NCBI GenBank assembly: GCA_018824925.1
Contig: JAHJFH010000173.1
Location: forward strand, 1-5,848
DNA from: Thermoplasmatota archaeon
GTDB lineage: Archaea > Thermoplasmatota > E2 > DHVEG-1
Reading direction: 5' to 3'
DNA length: 5,848 nucleotides
The translations under genes were made by a program, and so were the position numbers. This document shows positions 1-5,792 of this stretch, piece by piece (position 1 is the stretch's first letter; each line of letters starts with the position of its first letter). The notes below the pieces were generated by a model, which searched no databases, was not told the origin of the DNA, and saw nothing but the letters and a program-made list of their open reading frames with translations.

Positions 1-2
1 CA

Positions 3-863
3 GGGGCAACCGCAACCGCCACAGCACAAGTCACAATCACTGGAGTAGGAAAATCTGTTCCAATAGCAAATGCCAATGGACCATATATTGGTCTAACATC
101 AGGATTAGTACACTTTGATGGCTCAAAAAGCTATGATCCTGATGGAACCATTGTCAACTATACCTGGGACTTTGGTGATGGAAGCAAAGGCTATACAGCA
201 TCACCAACACATCTCTATCCCAATGAAGGAGAATACACCGTCACATTAACCGTTAAAGACAACGATGCTCTAACCGATACGGTAACCTCCAGTGTAACAG
301 TATTTCTAGATACCGATGGTGATGGCTGGAGTGACATCCTCGAAGAAGCATATGGCACCAGTGAAACCAACCCAGATGATGGACCTAATGATTTTGATAA
401 AGATGGTATCCCTGATGACGATTCACCCGATGGAGGTTACATTGGAGATCCTGATGATGATAACGACGGTTTAGATGACGATGTTGAAACCTTACTAGGC
501 TCAAATCCCAAAAACACTGATGATGTCATAACACTACAAATTGAGGGGACAACCTACTACCTTATTGACACAGATGGCGATGGTATCTTTGATACCCTCT
601 ACAATCCCTACACCGAAGAATCCATGCAAATTACTATAAAAGATGGAAAACTTCTCCTCGATATTGACAATGATGGTGTCAATGAATATATCTACGACCC
701 AGCCACCCACGAACTATCTATCTATACCGAACCAAAACAAGATGAAGGATTCCCCTTCGCATTTATCATCCTATTAATCGCCATCATAATCATAGTTGCT
801 ATAGTCATACTCTTCAAAACCGGGTATCTATATATCGAAGACACATCAAATAAGAAAAAGTAA
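3..863 (+). CDS. C-terminal part of a PKD-domain, calcium-repeat surface protein with a membrane anchor (5' end outside window)
   Basis: The reading frame is open from the left edge (first full codon at base 3) and gives 286 residues with no start in view. Visible residues 17-101 form a PKD beta-sandwich domain with the hallmark WDFGDG (55-60) and a closing YTVTLTV strand. The first residues (TAQVTI) look like the last strand of a preceding domain. Acidic thrombospondin-type-3-like calcium repeats follow: DTDGDGWSD (103-111), DFDKDGIPDDD (130-140), DPDDDNDGLDDD (149-160), DTDGDGIFD (189-197) and DIDNDGVNE (220-228). A hydrophobic segment at about 250-271 and a short tail ending in three lysines indicate a C-terminal transmembrane anchor, so the bulk of the protein should face outward. 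Such proteins are common in euryarchaeal envelopes; adhesion or a cell-surface scaffold role is inference. An internal Met at 624 is not the real start, because the domains run through it without a break. It is convergent with the mutase operon and probably unrelated to it. Confidence 0.9.
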   Translation, partial: GATATATAQVTITGVGKSVPIANANGPYIGLTSGLVHFDGSKSYDPDGTIVNYTWDFGDGSKGYTASPTHLYPNEGEYTVTLTVKDNDALTDTVTSSVTVFLDTDGDGWSDILEEAYGTSETNPDDGPNDFDKDGIPDDDSPDGGYIGDPDDDNDGLDDDVETLLGSNPKNTDDVITLQIEGTTYYLIDTDGDGIFDTLYNPYTEESMQITIKDGKLLLDIDNDGVNEYIYDPATHELSIYTEPKQDEGFPFAFIILLIAIIIIVAIVILFKTGYLYIEDTSNKKK

Positions 864-870
864 AAACAAA
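854..870 (-). terminator. T-tract terminator for the minus-strand mutase operon
   Basis: Read on the minus strand, the bases just past the meaB stop contain two runs of five T (866-862 and 858-854) within a T/G-rich stretch, and no hairpin is apparent. Archaeal transcription usually ends at such T-runs. The signal overlaps the last codons of the convergent surface-protein gene. Confidence 0.5.
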
Positions 871-888
871 CAACAACACCCACCCTAC

Positions 889-900
889 TTTTTTTTCTTT
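889..900 (+). terminator. T-tract terminator for the surface-protein gene
   Basis: Eight T, one C and three more T begin 26 nt after the stop codon of the PKD-protein gene and reach the meaB stop codon. The 36-bp convergent gap (864-899) otherwise holds only an A/C-rich spacer. No stem-loop is seen, as expected for an archaeal T-run terminator. Confidence 0.55.
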
Positions 901-1844
901 TATTTAATTAATGAAGAAAAAATAGTATCCGCAGCCGTATAAGGATCCAGTTTTCGCTGCACCACATCAGAAACTAATTGATCAACAGTCTGTGTTAATC
1001 GTTTCTGATCATAAATCAAACCCATCAGTCGCTTCCTAATAATTTCTACCAATACAACCTCATAACGAATTTTCCGTTTCTCAACAACCTTCTCATTCTT
1101 CTGTAAAAACATATAATGGAGCTGAATCTGCTCATGCAGATCCTCAAAACCCATATTTTCTTTCACTGACGTAGACACAATAACAGGTTTTCTTTGACTT
1201 ACGGTAGGGGCATATACATCCAAAAAAGACTCTAACTCAGCAACAGTTTGATCAGCACCTGGTTTATCTGCCTTATTGACCACAAAGATATCAGCAATTT
1301 CCATTAACCCCGCCTTAATGGTTTGAATGGAATCACCTAAACCAGGGACTAATAATACAATCGTGGTATCAGCTACTTTTACAATATCTACTTCAGCCTG
1401 ACCAACACCAACAGTTTCGATAAGAATGACATCTTTTCCCGCGGCATCAAGAATTTCAATAACATCATATACAGCACCAGAAAGACCCCCCAGCATACCT
1501 CTGGTACCCATACTTCGAATAAAAACATCAGGATCATCTGATAACTCACCCATGCGTATCCGATCACCTAATAACGCACCACCAGTGAAGGGACTTGTTG
1601 GGTCTATCGCAATAATACCAATCTTGAGACCCTTTTTTCGCATGACTGAGCTGAGTTTATAGATAAGGGAACTTTTACCACCACCCATCACCCCAGTGAC
1701 TCCAATAATGTGGGCATGACCGGTATGCCGATGTAACGAACGCATGACATCAATTGCAACTGGAGAATTATTTTCAACAGCAGTAATAAGACGCGCGATT
1801 GCTTGCTGATCACCCGCTAAAATCTGTTGTTCCACGGTTTTCAT
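900..1844 (-). CDS. meaB: MeaB/ArgK-family GTPase, chaperone of the B12-dependent acyl-CoA mutase
   Basis: The 314-residue protein has the usual length for MeaB/ArgK (human MMAA), a G3E GTPase that gates cofactor loading and protects adenosylcobalamin mutases from inactivation. Motifs seen are: a P-loop at 51-58 (GVMGGGKS); DPTSPFTGGALLGDRIRM at 81-98, the MeaB family signature around the switch I region; ETVGVGQAE at 143-151 (switch II region); and NKAD at 190-193 for guanine recognition. The C-terminal helical arm (about 245-314) is the dimerisation extension. The P-loop is slightly unusual: the family normally has PPGAGKST-like residues after the first Gly. The ATG overlaps the TGA of the mutase small subunit by 4 bp and has no clear Shine-Dalgarno site, so translation is probably coupled. 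It is the last gene of the operon. The family is certain; the client mutase is inferred from gene order. Confidence 0.95.
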   Translation of the reverse strand: MKTVEQQILAGDQQAIARLITAVENNSPVAIDVMRSLHRHTGHAHIIGVTGVMGGGKSSLIYKLSSVMRKKGLKIGIIAIDPTSPFTGGALLGDRIRMGELSDDPDVFIRSMGTRGMLGGLSGAVYDVIEILDAAGKDVILIETVGVGQAEVDIVKVADTTIVLLVPGLGDSIQTIKAGLMEIADIFVVNKADKPGADQTVAELESFLDVYAPTVSQRKPVIVSTSVKENMGFEDLHEQIQLHYMFLQKNEKVVEKRKIRYEVVLVEIIRKRLMGLIYDQKRLTQTVDQLVSDVVQRKLDPYTAADTIFSSLIK

Positions 1845-2233
1845 CGTTTCACATACGTTTCAATATATTCAACAATTTTTTCAACAGGGGTTCCTGGTCC
1901 AAAAACCGCTGAAATTCCCGCTTTTTTTAATGCTGGAATATCATCCTCAGGGATAATCCCGCCACCGATAATAAGCACGTTTTGTAGGTCATGCTTCTTT
2001 GCTAATGTTGCCACATCAACAAATAATGTCATATGGGCACCTGAAAGTAAACTTAAACCAATAACATGGACATCTTCCTGGATAGCGGTGGTAATTATTT
2101 GGTCAGCGGTCTGATGAAGTCCTGAATAGATTACTTCCATTCCTGCATCACGTAATGCACGAGCAACAATCTTTGCTCCACGGTCATGCCCATCAAGACC
2201 AGGTTTTGCTACTAATACTCTTATTTTTCCCAT
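1841..2233 (-). CDS. B12-binding small subunit of an acyl-CoA mutase (isobutyryl-CoA/methylmalonyl-CoA mutase family)
   Basis: A 130-residue stand-alone cobalamin-binding domain. The base-off/His-on motif DxHxxG is present as D14, H16 and G19 within PGLDGHDRG; H16 should coordinate cobalt from below. The SxL motif starts at S61, and the Gly-rich loop GGG (90-92) lines the nucleotide tail. It pairs with the large subunit encoded just upstream to form the active enzyme, as in two-subunit archaeal methylmalonyl-CoA mutases and in IcmB of isobutyryl-CoA mutase. I chose the ATG at 2233 because family members begin with GKIRVLVAKPGLDGHDRG and a GAGGAT Shine-Dalgarno site lies 7 nt upstream; an in-frame ATG at 2248 would add MRIEI and overlaps that site. 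The gap to the large-subunit gene is 26 bp, and the 3' end overlaps meaB by 4 bp. This subunit alone does not reveal the substrate. Confidence 0.93.
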   Translation of the reverse strand: MGKIRVLVAKPGLDGHDRGAKIVARALRDAGMEVIYSGLHQTADQIITTAIQEDVHVIGLSLLSGAHMTLFVDVATLAKKHDLQNVLIIGGGIIPEDDIPALKKAGISAVFGPGTPVEKIVEYIETYVKR

Positions 2234-2240
2234 GATTTCT

Positions 2241-2246
2241 ATCCTC
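2241..2246 (-). promoter_or_regulatory. Shine-Dalgarno site deciding the start of the mutase small subunit
   Basis: GAGGAT on the minus strand sits 7 nt before the ATG at 2233. It lies inside the short extension that an upstream ATG at 2248 would add, which argues for the downstream start. Confidence 0.6.
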
Positions 2247-2259
2247 ATATTTTTTATTA

Positions 2260-3936
2260 TTAATAAATAGCAAGTTCTTGGTATTCTCCGAAGACATCAC
2301 GGAGAACCTGACAGGTTTCACCTAATGTAGCATATTCTTTAACACAGGCAAGTATGAATGGCATGAGATTGTGGTCCTTCTCAGCTGCTTTTCTTAGTTG
2401 ATCCAACCGTTCACGTACCTTTTGATTATCCCTGTTTTTTCGGAGTTTTTTTAAGCGGTTAATCTGCCGTTCCTCACCTTTTTCATCCATTTTTAGAATA
2501 GGGATACCAATAGTTTCATCAAGTTGATAGTCATTAACTCCAACGATTATTCGCTCATGGTTATCAATTTCTTTTTGATAACGATATGCACTTTCAGCGA
2601 TTTCACGTTGGAAAAATCCTTTTTCTATCGCGGGTATTACCCCTCCAAGGCGTTCTATGCGATCAAAATATCGGTAGGTTTCTTCTTCCATCATATCGGT
2701 TAACCATTCGACATAATATGATCCACCAAGGGGATCAACGGTGTAGGTTACCCCACTTTCTTCAGCAATGATTTGTTGCGTCCGTAAGGCGATGCGTACT
2801 GCTTTTTCGGAGGGAAGTGCTAAGGCTTCATCCATTGAATTTGTATGTAATGATTGTGTGCCACCAAGTACTGCTGCTAGGGCCTGAATAGTCACGCGTA
2901 CAATATTTATCTCTGGTTGTTGTGCACTAAGTGAACATCCCGCAGTCTGGGTATGAAATCTCATCAATAGGGATCGGTCTTTTTTTGCCCCCATTTTTTT
3001 CAGTTCCTGTGCCCATATGCGCCGTGCTGCTCGATATTTAGCGATTTCCTCAAATAAGTCATTATGGGCATTAAAAAAGAAACTTAATCGGGGAGCAAAG
3101 GCATCTATATCAAGCCCTCGTGCTGTTGCAGCCTTCACATATTCTAATCCATCAGCAAGGGTAAACGCAAGTTCTTGTATTGCTGTTGATCCTGCCTCTC
3201 GAATATGATATCCGCTAATACTTATAGTGTTCCAGCGAGGTATTTCTTTAAATCCATATTCAAATGTGTCAACGATGAGACGCATAGAGGGCTCTGGTGG
3301 GAATATATATGATTTTTGTGCAATGTATTCCTTAAGAATATCGTTTTGAATTGTTCCCCCATTAATCTTTTTACTAATATGTTGTTTTTCAGCATTTGCG
3401 ATATACATCGCCCAGATAATTGCTGCAGGGCCATTAATCGTCATAGATGTAGTGATGGTATCTACAGGGATTCCACTAAAGAGTATTTCCATATCTTTTA
3501 GAGATGATACCGCAACACCACATTTTCCAAATTCCCCTCGAGCACATGGATGATCTGTATCATATCCATATAACGTGGGATAATCAAATGCTACACTTAA
3601 CCCGGTTTCACCATGATCGAGTAGGTATTTGTATCGTTGGTTTGTTTCTTCCGCAGAACCAAAACCAGCGAATTGACGCATAGTCCATAATCGACCTCTG
3701 TACAAATTAGGATGGATACCACGAAGGAAGGGAAATTGTCCAGGGAAATTTTGGTTAGCGAGATAATCGTCTTTATGGATATCATCAGGGGTATAAAGAG
3801 TAGTTATTTCTTTATTGGATAAATTGTGAAAACTTTTTATTCGTTCAGAATTTTTTGTAAGTGTCTGCTGTAAGGTTGTGTCTTTCCATCTTTTTTTTGC
3901 AGCGCTAAGCATTTTTTTTGTGTTTTTTTCATCCAT
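2260..3936 (-). CDS. Large catalytic subunit of a B12-dependent acyl-CoA mutase, isobutyryl-CoA mutase-like by active-site residues
   Basis: The 558-residue protein covers the TIM-barrel catalytic domain and linker but lacks a B12 domain, which the next gene supplies. Conserved family features include YRGRLWTMRQFAGFG (79-93), GTIQNDILKEYIA (194-206), SGYHIREAG (241-249), FHTQTAG (327-333) and TQSLHTNSMDEALALP (360-375). Residue numbers match Propionibacterium methylmalonyl-CoA mutase at these sites. Q197, Y243 and H244 are kept. The two substrate-selecting sites differ: position 89 is Phe instead of Tyr, and 207 is Gln instead of the Arg that binds the methylmalonyl carboxylate. Position 116 is Ala, not the Asp of 2-hydroxyisobutyryl-CoA mutase. 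Phe/Ala/Gln is the isobutyryl-CoA mutase pattern, so the likely reaction is isobutyryl-CoA to n-butyryl-CoA; pivalyl-CoA-type substrates remain possible. A GGGGGA element lies 7-8 nt before the ATG, and the adenosyltransferase stop is 27 bp upstream. Homology searches will probably label it methylmalonyl-CoA mutase. The family is certain; the substrate is inferred. Confidence 0.93.
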   Translation of the reverse strand: MDEKNTKKMLSAAKKRWKDTTLQQTLTKNSERIKSFHNLSNKEITTLYTPDDIHKDDYLANQNFPGQFPFLRGIHPNLYRGRLWTMRQFAGFGSAEETNQRYKYLLDHGETGLSVAFDYPTLYGYDTDHPCARGEFGKCGVAVSSLKDMEILFSGIPVDTITTSMTINGPAAIIWAMYIANAEKQHISKKINGGTIQNDILKEYIAQKSYIFPPEPSMRLIVDTFEYGFKEIPRWNTISISGYHIREAGSTAIQELAFTLADGLEYVKAATARGLDIDAFAPRLSFFFNAHNDLFEEIAKYRAARRIWAQELKKMGAKKDRSLLMRFHTQTAGCSLSAQQPEINIVRVTIQALAAVLGGTQSLHTNSMDEALALPSEKAVRIALRTQQIIAEESGVTYTVDPLGGSYYVEWLTDMMEEETYRYFDRIERLGGVIPAIEKGFFQREIAESAYRYQKEIDNHERIIVGVNDYQLDETIGIPILKMDEKGEERQINRLKKLRKNRDNQKVRERLDQLRKAAEKDHNLMPFILACVKEYATLGETCQVLRDVFGEYQELAIY

Positions 3937-3943
3937 AAAGATA

Positions 3944-3950
3944 GTCCCCC
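3944..3950 (-). promoter_or_regulatory. Shine-Dalgarno-like site of the mutase large-subunit gene
   Basis: GGGGGAC on the minus strand ends 7 nt before the ATG at 3936, inside the 27-bp gap after cobO. It is a partial match to the archaeal consensus GGAGGTGA and fits translation of an internal operon gene. Confidence 0.45.
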
Positions 3951-3963
3951 TTTTGTTTTCTAA

Positions 3964-4488
3964 TCACCAATCAATTCCTTTTCGACTGAGTACACCGTTA
4001 GTGTAGGGGTGTTTTATTTCACAGATCTCTGAGACTAAATCTGCATATTTGACTAATTCTGGTGGAGCATATCTCCCGGTAAGTATAATTTCGACGTGTT
4101 TTGGTTTATTTTCAAGGAGTTGTAAGACAGATTCTAGGGTAATGAGTTTATAATCAAGTGCGACATTGATTTCATCAAGGATGATGACATCATGTTTTCC
4201 TTCGGAAATAATTTTTCTTGCAAAAGCAAGTCCTTGTTGTGCAAAATCTATATCTATTTTCTCTGGATTTTTTTTGGAGACAAACTCATCTCTTCCAAAT
4301 TGTTTCAGGGTAAATAAGGGTAGTTTTTCGATGCTGTTGAGTTCACCATATCGTCGTCCTTTCATGAATTGAATCAAATACACCTTTAGCCCATGGCCGG
4401 TTGCGCGGACACCAAGGCCAATTGCGGCTGTGGTTTTTCCTTTGCCCGCCCCAGTATATATCTGAATTCTTCCGTGTTCTAATGGCAT
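3964..4488 (-). CDS. cobO: Corrinoid adenosyltransferase, CobA/CobO/BtuR family
   Basis: This 174-residue P-loop protein matches the usual length of CobA-type ATP:cob(I)alamin (or cob(I)yrinic acid a,c-diamide) adenosyltransferases, which attach the 5'-deoxyadenosyl group that makes adenosylcobalamin. Seen in order: the family's distinctive Walker A, GAGKGKTTAA (13-22); IQFMKG (39-44); Walker B ILDEIN (103-108, with D105 and E106); LTGRYAPPEL (136-145); and the C-terminal signature EIKHPYTNGVLSRKGIDW (157-174). As first gene of the operon it should supply the cofactor of the mutase encoded next. Known mutase loci more often carry a PduO-type enzyme, so pairing with the CobA type is mildly unusual. 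The ATG at 4488 is chosen because the protein then starts normally and a TATA-like box lies about 31 nt upstream, which predicts an almost leaderless mRNA. A role in corrinoid salvage for other enzymes cannot be excluded. Confidence 0.93.
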   Translation of the reverse strand: MPLEHGRIQIYTGAGKGKTTAAIGLGVRATGHGLKVYLIQFMKGRRYGELNSIEKLPLFTLKQFGRDEFVSKKNPEKIDIDFAQQGLAFARKIISEGKHDVIILDEINVALDYKLITLESVLQLLENKPKHVEIILTGRYAPPELVKYADLVSEICEIKHPYTNGVLSRKGIDW

Positions 4489-4514
4489 GAGTGGGTGTTG
4501 TAAATACGTCGCTT

Positions 4515-4529
4515 TATTATATGTCTTTC
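4515..4529 (-). promoter_or_regulatory. Archaeal BRE/TATA promoter of the cobO-mutase-meaB operon
   Basis: On the minus strand GAAAGA (BRE-like, 4529-4524) is followed directly by CATATAATA (4523-4515). The box centre is about 31 nt from the cobO ATG, so transcription should begin within a few nt of it. There is no Shine-Dalgarno site, which fits a leaderless or near-leaderless transcript. Assigned by position and consensus only. Confidence 0.6.
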
Positions 4530-4545
4530 CTCATGTTTCTCGTAG

Positions 4546-4578
4546 AGCCAAAGATAGAAAGATTTATGTTTATTGGCT
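4546..4578. repeat. 6-bp inverted repeat flanking the dehydrogenase TATA box
   Basis: AGCCAA (4546-4551) and TTGGCT (4573-4578) are perfect inverted copies separated by 21 bp that contain the BRE/TATA element. Placement suggests a possible operator, but a 6-bp match can arise by chance and no regulator gene is in the window. Confidence 0.25.
4557..4570 (+). promoter_or_regulatory. Archaeal BRE/TATA promoter of the acyl-CoA dehydrogenase gene
   Basis: GAAAG (4557-4561) precedes ATTTATGTT (4562-4570), a BRE plus TATA-like arrangement centred about 26-27 nt before the ATG at 4593. The expected transcription start falls on or next to the start codon, so the mRNA should be leaderless. No Shine-Dalgarno site precedes this ATG. 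The box lies back to back with the cobO promoter in the 104-bp divergent region. Confidence 0.6.
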
Positions 4579-4592
4579 TGATTCCAGACCCC

Positions 4593-5732
4593 ATGCAACT
4601 GGAATTAAATGAGCAACAAAAAATGATCAGAAATATGGTGCGGGAATTTGCTGAAAAAGAAATCGCACCAGTTGCTGCTGAACTTGATAAAAAAGAAGAA
4701 TATCCCACGGAAATTCTGAAAAAAATGGCTTCGTTGGGACTTCTTGGCATCATTATTCCGACAGAATATGGGGGAGCAGGTCTTGATACGATTAGTTACG
4801 CTACTGTTGTTGAGGAAATTTCCAGAAAAGATGCCTCAACAGGTGTAATTACCTCTGTTCATAATTCACTTGTTGCCTGGCCAATCATGAAATATGGTAC
4901 CGAGGAGCAAAAAAAGAAATATCTTCCTATTCTTGCCTCAGGAAAAAAAATTGGTGCTTTCGCTGCTACTGAACCAAATGCTGGATCAGATTTAGGTGCA
5001 ATGGCAACTACAGCGGTTTTAAAGGGAAATAAATACATTGTTAACGGTGACAAAACCTTTATCACTAGTGGGGCGGACGCAGGAATTATTATCGTTTTTG
5101 CTGTCACTGATAAATCAGTTGGACCCAAAGGAATCAGTGCCTTTATCGTAGAAAATGATATGAAAGGATTCAAAGTCGGCAGTATCTTTGAAAAACTTGG
5201 TATAAATGCCTCTCGAACATCTGAACTGATCTTTGAAAACATGGAAGTCCCCAAAGAAAACCTCCTCGGTAAGGAAGGCGACGGTTTTAAAATCGCTTTA
5301 TCAACACTTGATGGTGGACGAATTGGTATCGCCGCACAAGCCGTCGGTATCGCCCAAGCAGCTCTTGAAGAAAGCATAACATATTCCAAACAGCGTGAAC
5401 AATTCGGTCGACCCATAGCAAAATTCCAAGCAATACAATGGATGATCGCAGACATGGCCACAAAAATAGAGGCCTCCCGATTTCTCTACCTTAATGCATG
5501 CTACGTCAAAGATAAAGGAGAACGGTATAGCAAAGAAGCAGCAATGGCAAAACTTTTTGCATCAGAAACCGCAAACGAAGTCGCCAATAAAGCATTACAA
5601 ATCCATGGTGGCTATGGGTACACAAAAGAATACACGGTTGAGCGATTATTCCGCGATGCAAAAATCACAGAAATCTATGAAGGCACATCAGAAGTCCAAC
5701 GAATGGTTATCTCCAGCAGTCTACTTAAATAG
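4593..5732 (+). CDS. Acyl-CoA dehydrogenase, short-chain (butyryl-CoA dehydrogenase-like)
   Basis: The protein is a full-length 379-residue FAD flavoenzyme that oxidises acyl-CoA to trans-2-enoyl-CoA and normally passes electrons to ETF. The three-domain fold is readable: N-terminal helices (1-118); middle beta domain with the signature ATEPNAGSD (125-133) and GDKTFITSG (152-160); and C-terminal helices with FAD-contact region REQFGRPIAKFQ (268-279). The second signature QIHGGYGYTKEY (336-347) ends in RLFRDAKITEIYEGTSEVQR (351-370). E363 in IYEGT is the catalytic base at the short/medium-chain position. The isovaleryl-type base is absent, since that helix reads LDGGR with Gly at 242. SVHNSL (88-93) also recalls butyryl-CoA dehydrogenases. 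I chose the ATG at 4593: MQLELNEQQ is the normal family start, and the reading frame upstream to 4491 runs through the promoter. The gene is divergent from the mutase operon, so n-butyryl-CoA from the mutase is a natural substrate, by inference. Its codon usage shifts halfway along. Confidence 0.95.
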   Translation: MQLELNEQQKMIRNMVREFAEKEIAPVAAELDKKEEYPTEILKKMASLGLLGIIIPTEYGGAGLDTISYATVVEEISRKDASTGVITSVHNSLVAWPIMKYGTEEQKKKYLPILASGKKIGAFAATEPNAGSDLGAMATTAVLKGNKYIVNGDKTFITSGADAGIIIVFAVTDKSVGPKGISAFIVENDMKGFKVGSIFEKLGINASRTSELIFENMEVPKENLLGKEGDGFKIALSTLDGGRIGIAAQAVGIAQAALEESITYSKQREQFGRPIAKFQAIQWMIADMATKIEASRFLYLNACYVKDKGERYSKEAAMAKLFASETANEVANKALQIHGGYGYTKEYTVERLFRDAKITEIYEGTSEVQRMVISSSLLK

Positions 5733-5776
5733 AAAACATAACCAGTTATCTCATAATCACGCATACCTACTCTAGT

Positions 5777-5782
5777 GGAGGT
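5777..5782 (+). promoter_or_regulatory. Strong Shine-Dalgarno site for the gene starting at 5793
   Basis: GGAGGT lies 10 nt before the ATG at 5793 and nearly matches the archaeal consensus GGAGGTGA. The 60-bp gap after the dehydrogenase (5733-5792) shows no T-run terminator and no clear TATA box, so the downstream gene is probably co-transcribed with the dehydrogenase. Confidence 0.65.
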
Positions 5783-5792
5783 TGAAGGACCC

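Noticed and set aside
2234..2248. Upstream in-frame ATG for the mutase small subunit
   Set aside because: The extra MRIEI is not typical of the family, and its codons contain the Shine-Dalgarno site for the ATG at 2233.
1426..3501. Several 60-95-codon plus-strand open frames within 1426-3501
   Set aside because: All are antisense to the mutase or meaB genes, whose motifs are unmistakable; the translations look like reverse-strand noise.
2260..3936. Plain methylmalonyl-CoA mutase, ethylmalonyl-CoA mutase or 2-hydroxyisobutyryl-CoA mutase assignment
   Set aside because: Methylmalonyl- and ethylmalonyl-type enzymes keep the Arg at 207 for the substrate carboxylate, here Gln; the 2-hydroxyisobutyryl enzyme has Ile at 89 and Asp at 116, here Phe and Ala.
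4491..4592. Possible 34-residue N-terminal extension of the acyl-CoA dehydrogenase from an ATG at 4491
   Set aside because: It would run through both divergent promoters, has no family counterpart, and the conserved N-terminus begins at the ATG at 4593.
4489..4592. Cobalamin riboswitch upstream of cobO
   Set aside because: The region is only 104 bp with promoters close to both start codons, leaving no transcribed leader to hold a riboswitch.
4859..5461. 200-codon open frame on the minus strand
   Set aside because: It lies entirely antisense to the conserved acyl-CoA dehydrogenase and has no recognisable motif or ribosome binding site.
5494..5775. 93-codon open frame on the plus strand
   Set aside because: It is an out-of-frame shadow of the 3' part of the acyl-CoA dehydrogenase, with a low-complexity Lys/Gln/His-rich product and no supporting signals.
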